A program made the translations under genes and the position numbers. Under the pieces are notes generated by a model. The model was given only the letters and a program-made list of their open reading frames with translations. It was not told where the DNA came from and searched no databases. From Heloderma charlesbogerti (Eukaryota; Chordata; Lepidosauria; Squamata; Helodermatidae), in contig JANEZZ010002694.1 in assembly GCA_026122225.1 (NCBI GenBank), positions 682,001 through 746,000 of the forward strand: 64,000 nucleotides of DNA, read 5' to 3'. Each line of letters starts with the position of its first letter. Positions within the stretch are counted from its first letter, which is position 1. Shown here in pieces: positions 1 through 11,861 of the stretch.

Positions 1-424
1 CTGAAATGTATTTAACTCGTATCTGTTTAACCCCATATAATGCTATAGGCTTTGGAATATATTTGGAGTTTACATTTTAGGGAGTGATTGTATGGTGTCA
101 AGAATTCAGCACATAAAAACTTAGGGAAGACATGGTCATTCACCACAGAGGGAAAGTTAACCTGCAAATGCAAGAGCAACAACAGTGTCTCTGGGTGCTT
201 CCAGACAGGCAGCTCTTAGCGCTACCAATCAAAAGACATTGTGCAGCTTTTCCTCCTTAATGGATTTTTTTGTGGAAAGAAAAAAAGATGGAAGAAGAGG
301 TGGGCAAACATGGGAGGGAATTGGAAGATGATGTCATCTGGACCCCCAATAAAATTCTGTGAATGACATAGGCCCATTGCACAATAAAAGCCTCAGGTGG
401 AAGCACCCTCTGTCTTTCGGCCTG
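1..424. other. Intron, no recognised feature
   Basis: Part of the FGD3 intron downstream of the exon at 3779. AT-rich and unremarkable on both strands; no exon, RNA gene or repeat that I can name. Confidence 0.5.
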
Positions 425-755
425 GTTCGCATGACAAGAGGTGGCTTGTTAACCATCCCCACATATGCTGGACGTGTGCTGGCTGATTTTTCTAATTACC
501 CTCAGCAGATACAGGCTGCTTGACACCCAAACCTGGCAAGGGAGACTGGGGTGGTTAACAAACAAACAAAAGGGGTGGTCTGTTGTAGGGTTTCTGCGTG
601 GTTTGTCATCCACCCCAGTCACCCATTCTTGCTGGATTTGGATGGCACGACAACCTGCACCTGGTGAGGTTAATTAGGGAAATCAGCTGGCATGGGCAGG
701 GGTGGTTAACAGGCCAACATGGTTTATTAACAACTCTTGCGTCACGTGAACCCAG
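425..755. mobile_element. Fold-back (palindromic) MITE
   Basis: The left arm from about 430 (ggtggcttgttaacc, later gctggctgattt) is repeated as reverse complement in the right arm to about 750 (ggttaacaggcc, earlier aaatcagctggc). The arms are about 130-160 bases, imperfect, and meet near 560-590. This is the form of a non-autonomous DNA transposon that is almost wholly palindromic. No target-site duplication could be fixed. Confidence 0.65.
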
Positions 756-2815
756 TCTTTGGGTTAAAAAATAGTTGACTGGCATTTACAAACGTATTTT
801 GCATTCTTTACATTTTTTAATGTAAGCAAAAGGGTATAGCTTTCCTAATAATACTAATGGTATCTCAATGTGCTAAGTATTTCTTTAGCAAGCTGGACAG
901 AATTAAGAAGGCTGCTTCTAGTTTGTTGACTATTATCACCACCAAGTGGTTTAGTTGCATAAGTTGTAAGCAAAAGGACTGTACTAAGGTACAAGGTTTT
1001 AGATGGCACAATTCACAGATGCCAGTTGACCATTTGCTTGGCAAACACAAGGTAAAATAAAGGACAACAATGATATATTCACACAGTCATGTGGAAACAT
1101 CTCTATTTATTATATGAGCTTTAAACGGCATTACTTTCAGGAGAAAGGCTGTTTACCTTTCTACTAAAAGCAAAAGCCACCGGCAAAATCTGTCATAAGC
1201 AAATAACATAGGGTTTTTTGCTTTTAAGAAATGAAGATTTAAAAAGGTCATGCAACTGAGATTAAGAGCAACTTTTATATATAACACAAAATTTAAAAAG
1301 TGGCTGCTTTAGTTAAAGTTAATATTATTTATACTTCAAAAAACCTGAGATGTTTATAATATTTTAAATTAAAAATGTACTCTCAACAATATTATAGCAA
1401 AAGGGCCAGAACAACGTGCAAAAGTTTTCCATGGCATTTACGCATCTTATCTTCTCACACACCAGCGCAAGGAGCTGAGCAAAGGCTAGAAGTGCTGATG
1501 GCCAAAAGCCTAGACCAGCTGCCATGAAACAACGGCTGGGACTGCTGAGATTTTTTGGAGTAGTTGCAGCAAGTCCAGGCCAGAACATAACCTGCCCTGT
1601 TCATGCAGCTCTTATGACTGTGCCAGGCAGTTACAGCAGCATCTCCAATTGCTGAAAGACAGCTGGATCACACCAATTCCCATCCCAGATTTGCCCAGGG
1701 TTTGTTCAGTGGACTGAGAAATAGCTCAGCACTGCATAAAACTACACAGTGTAACAGTATTGCATACTGGGGTGGGGGAAGCTTAGCAGCACGACCTCCT
1801 GCTTCCAAATCTCCTAGGAAATTATCCTGGCTACAACTGCAGATAACCTGCCACACATCTTTTTTCCTTGAGTCCTCTGGGTATGTTTTATTAAAAATAT
1901 GTCTTGACCTATAAGAATCTCTAGAGAGGAAGCTTGTCTACTGTAGTCCTCAGCTAGAGAATACTACAGTGTGAATGATATGTGGTGGTCTAAATTGTAA
2001 GTAGGACAGCAGCCATTGATCTGACTGATGAATGAATGTTTGATTTACTAAAACGTGTCTCTAATTAATCAGGCAGCAGACTAATGTTTAAATGCAAGCT
2101 CTTACAAACACTGCAGGCAGGACTGGTCCTATCATGAGCCACAGTGATCCTCATAGCTCAGGTGGCAGCCTGGGAGGGGCAGTCGATTGTGACTTTCCGC
2201 CTGCTGCCCATCAGCCCACCCATTGCTGCCATGTCCCCACCCAGCAAGTGCAGCACCAGTAGCAGCTACTGCTGCTCAGCTGCCCACCTGCCAAGGAATG
2301 GTGCCACTGCTTTCACTGCTGTGGCAACTACCGCAGTGAGAGCAGCTGGTGGTGCTCCTATGGTGCTCTCCAGACTGTGCTTTGCTCCATGCCTCTCAGT
2401 CCTTCCTCAAAGCGAGGCATTATGGACGAGTGGCCACGGAGGGTTCCTGCGCCACCACTGCTTTTCCACAAAGGCGGCAGATAATGCGACAAAGTGGTGC
2501 AGGCACTGTCTGTGGCCACCTCACCCACAATGCTGCACTCTGAGGAAGACATCGAAGGGAAAGATTGTCCCGGGAGGATGAGATTGCCTGTGCTACTGTG
2601 GCATACTGGACAACCTCAGCCTTTCAGGGACACCCATCCAACATCATGCTCTGAAGAAGGCATGCTCAGCGTGGGGCATGGAAAAGTGAGATAGATGGCT
2701 AGCGCTGCAACCACTAATGCAGTGGCAAGTATTTTTGTTAAAGGTTAAGTGGGGGGCACAGAGGAGGGAGGTGGTGGCTGTGGGTCTGCCTTGCCTGAGG
2801 CGTCCCTGACTGTAG
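756..2815. other. Intron, no recognised gene
   Basis: Mostly AT-rich intronic DNA to about 2100, then a GC-richer patch (about 2140-2700) rich in CAG/CTG-like runs. Open frames there are short, low in complexity and match no family I know. It may be an old repeat. Confidence 0.4.
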
Positions 2816-2819
2816 ATGA

Positions 2820-2893
2820 TAGGCACTATCTTAGAAGAGGCATTCCTTGTCCTCTTGCCCAAAGGAGGTAATGCCTCTTCTAAGATTATGCCT
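2820..2893. repeat. 24-bp inverted repeat (hairpin)
   Basis: aggcactatcttagaagagg at 2820 is followed, after about 26 bases, by its near-exact reverse complement ending at 2893 (cctcttctaagattatgcct). The stem is about 24 bp with two mismatches. It lies in an intron and no gene overlaps it. Confidence 0.7.
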
Positions 2894-3778
2894 GTTATGA
2901 CATACATGTGCAACATCTAAAAACAAAGGATATGCTTTTTTCGCCTTCAGAAGAAGTGTTTTATTCAAATGCAAATTTACACCGATTTAATCAACCGATC
3001 AATTACTAAGCTGAAACTCATGTGATTAAGGGGATACAGTTTCTTTCATCAGATGACAGTCCTAATGATAAAGAATACTAAGTATGGCACAGCTGAATTA
3101 GACAAAGCAGTGTAGCTGAGAGCAATGGTTTTCATGTAAGAAGTGCCATCTGATATCTAAATCAGCCCTAATAAGTTTGGTTTTTCTAATAAAAGACATC
3201 TGCATAGTAGTACGGATGCGAGCCATGATTTTGTAGTGATTACGTTGAAAACAATCATTAGGAAAGAATCATTATCCATTTCCCAGCTGTCAGAAGTAAA
3301 GTGGCTCTGCTGATAATTCAAACATTTCCAGTGGAAATATAGTATGGACAAGCTTATCTTTCTATCTAATCTTTAACTCAGTCTTAAAGAAGCACAGAAC
3401 AGATATGCCTAGTAATAATGGTTTGTTTATGTTTGTACTGTCTTTAGGGGTCCTACCAGCCTTTTAAATAGCTAAAAATAATTTATTTTCCAATAGCGTT
3501 CAAAGGAAGAACAGCAAATTTAGACAGGATAGGGTCTTACATTTAAAAAATGACACAAATGTCAAGGTTTTACAATAGAAAAGGTCAGATGTAACTTTCA
3601 CTAATGGTGAAAAGGCAACATTTTAGTAAATAAAATGCAAAGAGAGAATATAGACTAGTATATGACTGCGACTGGAACAGATTTCTTTTTCTCTCTTTTG
3701 CAATCTCTCTTGCTCTCTTCTCAAAACAAAGCATTTAAACATTTGCTTTGATGAAGCGTAAGTCTCATAATTACTTAC

Positions 3779-3841
3779 CCCTCCAGATGTGCTGCTACCA
3801 TCTGTCCCTAGCATAGATTCCACCGAACTTGTGCTTGCTAT
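3779..3841 (-). CDS. FGD3: FGD3 exon, linker before FYVE domain
   Basis: Exon of 63 bases (21 codons), acceptor tcctaccag, donor gtaagt from 3778. It encodes IASTSSVESMLGTDGSSTSG, a low-complexity Ser/Thr/Gly linker. It aligns in position with the ITSTSPVEP...TTEGSSG linker I recall from human FGD3. The next exon, which should begin the FYVE zinc finger, was not found between 1 and 3778 and probably lies outside the window. Confidence 0.88.
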
Positions 3842-4010
3842 CTGGTAGGAGAAAGTCACGATAAAACATTTCAGTACTGAGATTATCTTCGGGATTCTCA
3901 GTCGTATTAATTCCAAGAACAGCATTTGCAAGTGAGGAAGACCCACTTGTTTTTATATAAATTCCTAATTCCCTAATCAGTCAGTCCTATTAGCCCTTGT
4001 ACTGGCTAAG

Positions 4011-4583
4011 GAATCATAGAATAGTAGGGTTGCAAGGGGCCTATAAGACCATTGAGTCCAACCTCCCGCTCAGTGCAGGAATCCAAGTCAAAGCATCCCT
4101 GACAGATGACTGTCCAGCTTCATCTTGAATGCCTCCGGTGCCCACCACCTCCCTAGTTAGTTGGTTCCATTGTCGTATTGCTCTAACAGTCAGGAAGTTT
4201 TTCCTGATGCTCAGCTGGGATCTGGCTACCTGTAACTTGAGCCCATTATTCCATATCCTGCACTTTGGGATGGTCGAGAAGAGATCCTGGCCTTCCTCTC
4301 TGTGACAACCTTCCAAGTACTTGAAGAGCACTATCCTATCTCCCCTCAGTCTTTTCTTCTCAAGGCTAAACGTGCCCAGTTCTTTCAGTCTCTCTTCATA
4401 GGGCTTTGTTTCCAGTCCCCCGATCATCTTTGTTTCCCTCCTCTGAACCCTCTCCAGCTTGTCTGCATCCTTCTTAAAGTGCAGTGCCCAGAACTGGACA
4501 CAGTACTCCAGATGAGGCCTAACCAGTGCTGAGTAGAGGGGAACTAGTACATCCCGTGTTTTGGAAGCTATACTTCTATTAAT
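4011..4583 (-). mobile_element. CR1 LINE, 5'-truncated 3' end
   Basis: Reading the minus strand gives the CR1 ORF2 C-terminus ([20 protein letters not shown], later [20 protein letters not shown]) and the CR1 3' UTR ending in the characteristic tail (plus strand gaatcatagaatagtag at 4011). The 5' part is missing, the usual form of a CR1 copy. Differences from the CR1 at 60592-63545, including a changed C-terminal segment, show it is an older copy. Confidence 0.92.
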
Positions 4584-4599
4584 ACTTTATTTTGGGGCA

Positions 4600-5935
4600 A
4601 CCAAATGTTTGTGACTGCCAGGACCCCGCCGCTCCCTCAAGGGGCGGGGGGGTCTTGTTCTTGACCTCACACGGCATCATGGTGCGAGGTCAGGAACAAT
4701 TCCCTGCTCCACAACTCAGCTCCATGCTTGGAGCTGGGAAGGAGGGTGGAAAGATTTGGTTCTTTCTCTCTAAAGTGCTCTCCGCTCTCCAAACTGGAGC
4801 TTGCAGTTGGGGGACAGGGAGGTCGTCCCTGCACTTGCAACTTCCGAGGCACTTCCAAGGGAGTCAGAAGACCATGGTTATTATGGAGACGGTCCCTGCC
4901 AGAGAGCGACAGCACACTTGCCATGGCAAACAGAATTGTGGACCAGTAAGTATCATCTTCCCACAGGTGCCTGGCAGATGCTCTTACTCACCTTACTTAC
5001 ATCCTCTGCTGTCTTTCTGACTCTTGCACTCACATGTCCTGATCTTCCAGCCCCATCCTGATAAACTAACACAGAATGCTGGCTCTCTAGACAGAGGCTG
5101 CCTGGCTTCTCTACTCTGTACAGCACCTGGCCACCACAGCTGCTGTTGCATGGCAGTCACAGTTGCTCTTTTTATGAAGGGGCAACTACTTTTGCCTATG
5201 GGGACCCAATATCTTCCTTGCAGCCAGTTTACTCTGAGTGACTGAGGTATTTTCTGAGACACATCTCTTAGAGATGCCACACATTTACAACACCCCCTGC
5301 CTCTTTGTGCTGCAATTTCTCTCTCCGATGATTATCTCCTATTCTGTTCTTCCTCTCCCAACATCATGGAAAAGTTGCTGTTGGTGAGGGACGGGGGAAT
5401 ACGCACAGCCCAGGTTGCTACTTCCTTGTTCTTTCCAGCAAGGAAAAGCCAGAGTTGCTCTACAGGCAAGCAACTGCCACCACCAGCGCTGGTGGCGGCA
5501 AGCAACAGGGGTTCACAGCTTGCTGGAGCGAGCAGCGAGGCACATACTGGAAGGGGGCTGTCAGACCACATGTATCTCTCTACCAGCAGTGCATCATCAT
5601 ACCCTCTGGTACTATTCTGGCATTTGCAATCTGATCCAGAATGTGCAATGAGGGTCAGTAATGCTACATTGGCACCAGATACCAGGATTATTTAACAGGT
5701 TTTCAGAAATCTGTCTTGCAGCATAGAATTGGTAGAGAAAATGGGCAGTGAGATAAAATACCTGAAAGGCTTTTCAGCCACTTTGGGTCCAGTTCTACCC
5801 AGCTAATATTTGCTAGTAAGCTTACATGAGACATCATAATAGACTTGCTCTATCTAACATAGAGTTACAAGATGCCTGTAACTATAATTTACTATATTTT
5901 CCCCACCCCCCTTTCTCCAAGGAGCTCACATTTTA
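4600..5935. other. Intron, GC-rich unassigned stretch
   Basis: Between the CR1 piece and the MIR there is a GC-rich segment with an imperfect inverted repeat (gttcttgacctcacac at about 4657 against gtgcgaggtcaggaac at about 4683). Overlapping short open frames on both strands do not resemble known proteins. I see no exon here. Confidence 0.4.
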
Positions 5936-5939
5936 ATAT

Positions 5940-6085
5940 TTTTTCCAGCAAAGACCCTGTAAGTTAGGTTTGACTGAGATATATTGAATTGTTTAAGGAC
6001 CGAGTGAACTTCATATCCAAGTAGGGATTCAAACCCGGGTTCAAATGACCCAACCAAACACTCCAGCTACTACACCCCACTAGGA
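5940..6085 (-). mobile_element. MIR-type SINE (old)
   Basis: The stretch ggattcaaacccgggttcaa around 6027-6046 and ctactacacccc after it match the reverse complement of the tRNA-derived MIR head (B box with GGTTCGAATCC-like sequence, then the A-box end). Upstream, aaccctgt- and tgactga-like remnants fit the MIR body. The copy is divergent. Confidence 0.6.
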
Positions 6086-6434
6086 ATGCTAATGCATATC
6101 ACTGCACATAACATAACATTTTGGTTCTAACATAATGTAAAAGCATCACATTTAAAATGCTCAAGAGCTAGTGATTATATCTATATAGAGATACTACAGC
6201 GTCTCTGTAACAGTGAACCAATGGTTGAATTGTTTTGTGACAATTTATGGGCAATAATGTAGAAGATAATCATTTTAAATACATTTGAAAGTAACATATG
6301 GGGATAATACAATCAAGAAGGCTACAAATATAGGCTGAATATCAAAAATGAAAAATGGCAAGCTTAAGTCTATTGCAGGGACTGAAATATATTATAGCAA
6401 AGAACCACAGGAATTAAGGTCACTCATCACTTAC

Positions 6435-6536
6435 TGATGAATCTGGGAGATGCTCATCTTCTTGAGAAAAGGAGCTATTAAAAGCCCTAAATGTTTCACT
6501 GTTCTGTTTATGTTTTTCTATTGTTGCTTGAATGAC
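6435..6536 (-). CDS. FGD3: FGD3 exon, end of PH helix and linker
   Basis: Exon of 102 bases (34 codons), acceptor ttttattccag, donor gtaagt from 6434. It encodes VIQATIEKHKQNSETFRAF then a Ser/acidic linker SQEDEHLPDSS. The IQATIEKHKQNSETF stretch is the most FGD3-specific string in the window. Confidence 0.96.
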
Positions 6537-6869
6537 CTGGAATAAAATTGCAAGAAAAGATGTATGTAAAGGTAACCTACAATTTTTAGTAAATTCTTGT
6601 TTAGAAAATAAAACCATCAGTATTTCTTAAAAGTTATCAGTTGGAGGTGTCATTGCTTAAGAATGTGGTTCCTACAAAATTAACAGTTTTCAAGCATGAC
6701 ACACAAAAATTGAGACTGCATGGAACTGCGGGATCAGGAACACACTATCAGAATTTTATAAAGGGTGACATAGGTGATAGGGCACAGATAAGATTACAAT
6801 TTTAGAAGTCATTATTCCATAGCCCCAGAGCTCCATATTTCACTACAGTAATTAAGTACATGCGAGACT

Positions 6870-7106
6870 GCCTTTAAAGAGAGTTTGGAAATTGCACTTA
6901 GTTCAAAATACTGCAGAGAGAGTGTTAGCTGGGACTGGGCATCTATACTGGCTCTGTTTCTGGGCCCAATTTAGAGTGCTAGTGCTTTCCTTTAAAACTC
7001 TTCATGGCTTGGGACTAGGATATCAATTGGGTTGCCTTTTGACATACGAGACTGCCTTAAGTGCATCCTTAGGGTGCCTTATATGGATCTCCATCACAGT
7101 TAAGGA
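6870..7106 (+). mobile_element. Old L2-clade LINE fragment, left part
   Basis: Translation gives LVQNTAERVLAGTG and FRVLVLSFKTLHGLG, a decayed form of the L2 ORF2 C-terminal region (LVQNAAARL..., F.VLVLTFKTL.G). It is cut at 7106 by the BovB insertion and appears to resume after 10894 (gtggcaccctgattatgg, the L2 VAP.LW motif) and again after 11862. Confidence 0.65.
7095..7106. repeat. Target-site duplication, left copy
   Basis: cacagttaagga occurs here and again at 10883-10894, directly flanking the BovB unit. A 12-bp duplication is in the normal range for RTE-type LINEs. Confidence 0.88.
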
Positions 7107-7693
7107 CCCCTTCATGGATCACTGCCTTGTTGTGGCGAAGGGGCTTGCGTAACTCAGTGAAGCCATAAGCTATGCCGTGCAGGGCCACCCAAGACGGACA
7201 GGTCATGGCAGAGAGTTCTGACAAAATGTGGTCCACTGGAGAAGGAAATGGCAACCCACTCCAGTATTCTTGCCAAGAAAACCCCATGGAACCTATCACA
7301 AGGCTAAAAGAGATGACGCTGGAAGATGAGCCCCTCAGGTCGGAAGGTGTCCAATATACTACTGGGGAAGAGCAGAGGGAATTTCCAAGTAGCGCCAGAA
7401 AGAGTGAAGCGGCTGGGCCAAAGCCGAAAGGACACTCAGCTGTGGATGTGTCTGGTGGTGAAAAGAAAATCCGATGCTGTAAAGAACAATATTGTTTAGG
7501 AACCTGGAATGCAAGATCAATGAATCAAGGTAAGCTGGAGGTGGTCAAACATGAGATGGCAAGACTGAACATCGACATCTTGGGAATCAGCAAACTAAAA
7601 TGGACAGGCATGGGCGAATTTAATTCAGGTGACCATCATATCTACTACTGTGGGAAAGAATCCCTTAGAAGAAATGGAGTAGCACTCATAGTC

Positions 7694-8281
7694 CCCCTTC
7701 ATTGATCACTGCCTTGTTTGTGGCGAAGGGGCTTGCGTAACTCAGTGAAGCCATAAGCTATGCCATGCAGGGCCACCCAAGACGGACAGGTCATGGCAGA
7801 GAGTTCTGACAAAATGTGGTCCACTGGAGAAAGAAATGGCAACCCACTCCAGTATCCTTGCCAAGAAAACCCCACGGAACGTATTATAAGGCTAAAAGAG
7901 ATGACGCCGGAAGATGAGCCCCTCAGGTCGGAAGGTGTCCAATATACTACTGGGGAAGAGCAGAGGGTATTTCCAAGTAGCGCCAGAAAGAGTGAAGCGG
8001 CTGGGCCAAAACCGAAAGGACACTCGGCTGTGAATGTGTCTGGTGGTGAAAAGAAAATCCGATGCTGTAAAGAACAATATTGTTGAGGAACCTGGAATGT
8101 CAGATCAATGAATCAAGGTAAGCTAGAGGTGGTCAAACATGAGATGGCAAGACTGAACATCGACATCTTGGGAATCAGCGAACTAAAGTGGACAGGCATG
8201 GGCAAATTTAATTCAGTTGACCATCATATCTACTACTGTGGGCAAGAATCCCTTAGAAGAAATGGAGTAGCACTCATAGTC
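7694..8281 (+). repeat. Second copy of BovB 5' head (tandem duplicate)
   Basis: Repeats 7107-7693 in the same orientation, starting ccccttcattgatcactgcc and ending gtagcactcatagtc. I count about 23 differences in 587 positions by eye. Compared with the copy starting at 57513, both heads carry private changes. Confidence 0.93.
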
Positions 8282-9768
8282 AACAAAAGGGTGGGAAAAG
8301 CAGTACTGGGGTACAATCTTAAAAACGATAGAATGATCTCAGTACGAATCCAAGGCAAACCATTCAACATCACAGTAATTCAAGTCTACTGATGCCGAAG
8401 AAGCTGCGGTTGATCGGTTCTATGAAGACCTACAACACCTTCTAGAACTCACACCAAAAAAAGATGTCCTCTTCATCATAGGGGATTGGAATGCTAAAGT
8501 AGGAAGTCAAGAAATCACCGGGATAACAGGCAGGCATGGCCTTGGTGTACAAAATGAAGCAGGACAAAAGCTAATAGAGTTTTGCCAAGAGAACACGCTG
8601 ATCATAGCAAACACTCTTTTCCAACAGCAGAAGAGGCGACTCTACACATGGACATCACCAGATGGTCAATAACGAAATCAGATTGATTATGTCCTTTGCA
8701 GCCAAAGATGGAGAAGCTCCATACAGTCAGTAAAAACAAGACCTGGAGCTGACTGTGGCTCAGATCATGAGCTTCTTGTTGCAAAATTTTGGCTGAAATT
8801 GAAGAACGTAGGGAAAACCACTAAACCATTCAGGTATGACCTCAATCATATCCCTTATGAATATACAGTGGAGGTGACGAATAGATTTCAGGGATTAGAC
8901 CTGATAGAGTGCCTGAGGGACTATGGACGGAGGTCCGTAACATTGTTCAGGAGGCAGCAACTCAATCCATCCCAAAGAAAAAGAAGTGCAAGAAAGCAAA
9001 GTGGTTGTCTGATGAGGCTTTACAAGTAGCTGAGGAAAGAAGGGAAGCGAAAACAAGGGAGAAAGGGGAAGATATATCCAACTGAATGCAGAGTTCCAGA
9101 GAATAGCAAGGAGAGACAAGAAGGCCTTCTTAAATGAACAATGCAAAGAAATCGAGGAAAACAACAGAATGGGAAAGACTAGAGATCTCTTCAAGAAAAT
9201 CGGAGATCTCAAGGCAATGTTTTGTGCAAAGACGGGCATGATAAAGGACAAAGAAGGCAGGGACCTAACAGAAGCAGATGAGATTAAGAAGAGGTGGAAA
9301 GAATACACAGAAGAACTATACAGGAAACATCTGAATGTCCCTGATAGCCATGATAGTGCGGTCACTGAACTTGAGCCAGACATCCTTGAGAGTGAAGTCA
9401 AGTGGGCCTTAGGAAGCATTAGTAACAACAAAGCTAGCAGAGATGACAGTATTCCAGCTGAGCTATTTAAAATCCTAAAAGATGATGCTGTTAAAGTGCT
9501 GCACTCAATATGCTAACAAATTTGGAACACTCAACAGTGGCCGCAAGACTGGAAAAGGTCAGTCCAATTCCAAATTCCAAAGAAGGGCAACGCCAAAGAG
9601 TGTTCAAACTACCGTACAATTGCGCTTATTTCACATGCCAGCAAGGTGATGCTCAAAATCCTACAAGCTAGGCTTCAGCAGTATGCGAACCGAGAACTAC
9701 CGGAAGTACAAGCTCGGTTTTGAAGAGGCAGAGGAACTAGAGATCAAATCGCCAACATTCGCTGCATC

Positions 9769-10872
9769 ATGGAGAAAGCAAGAGAATTCCAGACAAACGT
9801 CTATTTCTGCTTCATTGACTACGCTAAAGCCTTTGATTGTGTGGATCACAACAAACTGTGGCAAATTCTGAAAGTGATGGGAGTACCAGACCACCTTACC
9901 TGTCTCCTGAGAAACCTGTACGAGGGTCAAGAAGCAACAGTAAGAACCAGAAATGGAACAACCGAGTGGTTCAAAATTGGGAAAGGATTTTGCATATTGT
10001 CACCCTGCTTATTTAACTTATATGCAAAGTACATCATGAGAAACGCCGGGCTGGATGAATCACAGGTCGGAATTAAGATTGCTGGGAGAATTATCAACAA
10101 CCTCCGATATGCAGACGATGCCACCCTAATGGCAGAAAGCGAAGAGGATCTAAAGAGCCTCTTGTTGAGGGTGAAAGAGGAGAGTGCAAAAGCTGGTTTG
10201 AAACTCAACATTAAAAAAACGAAGATCATGGCATCTGGCCCCATCACTTCCTGGCATATAGAAGGGGAAGAAATGGAAGCTGTGACAGATTTTATTTTCT
10301 TGGGCTCCAAGATCACCGCAGACGGTGACTGTAGCCATGAAATTAAAAGTCGCTTGCTCCTGGGGAGGAAAGCTATGGCAAACCTAGACAGCAGAGTAAG
10401 AAGCAGAGACATCACCTTGCCGACAAAGGTCCGTCTAATCATAGCTATGGTTTTCCCAGTAGTAATGTATGGCTGTGGGAGCTGGACTATAAGGAAGGCT
10501 GAGCGCCGAAGAATTGATGCTTTCGAACTGTGCTGCTGGAGAAGACTCTTACGAGTCCCCTGGACTGCAAGGAGGTCAAATCAGTCCATCCTAAAGGAAA
10601 TCAACCTGGAGTGCTCATTGGAAGGACAGAAGCTGAAGCGCAAATATTTTGGCCACCTAATGCAAAGAGAAAACTCTCTGGAAAAGACCCTGATGCTGGG
10701 AAAGACTGAAGGCAAAAGGAGAAGGGGACGGCAGAGGATGAGATGGCTAGATAGCATCACCGATGCAATGAATATGAACTTGAGCACGCTCCGGGAGAGA
10801 GCGCAGGACAGGAAGGCCTGGCGTGCTATGGTCCATGGGGTCACGAAGAGTCGGACACGACTGAACAACTGA
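9769..10872 (+). pseudogene. BovB reverse transcriptase region (367-codon open frame)
   Basis: Longest open part of the BovB ORF. It contains the RT palm motifs YFCFIDYAKAFDCVDHNKLW (motif A), a damaged motif B (KGFCILSPCLFNLY where the family has GVRQGCILSP), RYADDATLMAES (the catalytic YADD), and the C-terminal thumb and CR-type cysteines up to MVHGVTKSRTRLNN, the well-known BovB C-terminus. The N-terminal RT and endonuclease portions are in other frames upstream because of frameshifts, so a full protein cannot be made. BovB is known for horizontal spread between squamates and ruminants. Confidence 0.93.
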
Positions 10873-11074
10873 ACAACAACAACACAGTTAAGGAACAGGA
10901 TCCTTTCTCTTGTGGCACCCTGATTATGGAATATTCTCTGCAGGAGCTTTGCCTGGTACCTACTTTGATTTAATTTTGGCCCCAGGGAAGAGTTTTTCAT
11001 TCTTTTTGGCATTTGAATAGTATGTTTTTATCTCTGGTGTCTGTTCTTATGCTGCTCTTTTATATGTTGAATGG

Positions 11075-11860
11075 GATACGCTAACCTTGAAAGACCAGGT
11101 CCGCAGCCTGGGCATCATTTTGGACTCCCAGCTGTCCATGGAGGCTCAGGTGTCAGCTGTGAGCCGCACAGCGCTGTATCAACTCCATCTGATACGGCGG
11201 CTGCGCCCCTTCCTTCCTGACCATCTGCTCCCATCGGTAGTACATGCCCTGATCTCCTCTCGTTTAGACTACTGTAATGCGCTCTACGTGGGGTTACCCT
11301 TGAAGATGGTTTGGAAGCTGCAGCTGGTACAGAATGCGGCAGCTCGCCTGATTAAAGGCAGCCACCGGCGAGATCACATCACTCCAGTGCTGAAGGAGTT
11401 GCATTGGTTACCAGTTGTTTTCCGGGCCAAATTCAAGGTGTTGGTTTTGACCTTTAAAACCCTATATGGTTCCGGCCCAGCCTATCTTAAGGAGCGCCTC
11501 CAGCAGCACCAGACAGGCCGCTTAACAAGATCAGCCTCGGATGGCCTTCTCTCTGTCCCATCAGCCAGGACAGCTAGACTGGTGGAGACGAGGGAGAGGG
11601 CCTTTTCTGTAGTGGCCCCCACTCTGTGGAATTCCCTCCCTAGGGAACTCCGTCATGCCCCCTCTTTAATGAGCTTCCGTCGTGCATTAAAAACGTGGCT
11701 GTTCAGGCAGGCATTTGTGGGGGGGTTAGGGTATTTTAGAAAATGTTTTTATTGTAGAATATTATTGTTTTATTGTATGTTGTACATCGCCCAGAGTGGC
11801 TGGGTGACCAGCCAGATGGGCGATTAATAAATTAAATAATAAATAAATAAAATAAAATGT
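11075..11860 (+). mobile_element. L2-clade LINE, 5'-truncated, open C-terminal ORF
   Basis: An open frame of 246 codons (11087-11827) encodes the end of an L2-clade ORF2: SSRLDYCNALYVGLP, KLQLVQNAAARLI, DHITPVLKELHWLPV, FKVLVLTFKTLYGSGPAYL and FSVVAPTLWNSLPRELR. It is followed by a short 3' UTR (gcccagagtggctgggtgac) and a TAA/AATAAA-rich tail ending near 11860. The absence of stops suggests a young copy. It lies within the older L2 sequence. Confidence 0.9.
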
Positions 11861-11861
11861 T

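Larger units (their letters stand above)
7107..10882 (+). mobile_element. BovB (RTE) LINE with duplicated 5' head
   Basis: BovB LINE bounded by a 12-bp target-site duplication (7095-7106 and 10883-10894). It starts with ccccttcatggatcactgcc and ends with gagtcggacacgactgaac and an AAC-rich tail, the BovB 3' end. The first 587 bases (7107-7693) are repeated as 7694-8281 at about 96% identity before the element continues. The body encodes an APE-type endonuclease (GTWN, GISELKWTG, GDWNAKVG, SDHE motifs) and a reverse transcriptase (FCFIDYAKAFD, RYADDATLMAES). Frames are broken by a TGA in place of TTA near 8085, an 11-base loss near 8390, and further frameshifts around 8670, 8930 and 9050-9520. 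It is inserted in an old L2. Confidence 0.95.

Noticed and set aside
2144..2581. 145-codon open frame in a GC-rich patch
   Set aside because: Low-complexity Cys/Ala/Ser-rich wording, overlapping open frames on the other strand, no splice context and no similarity I recognise.
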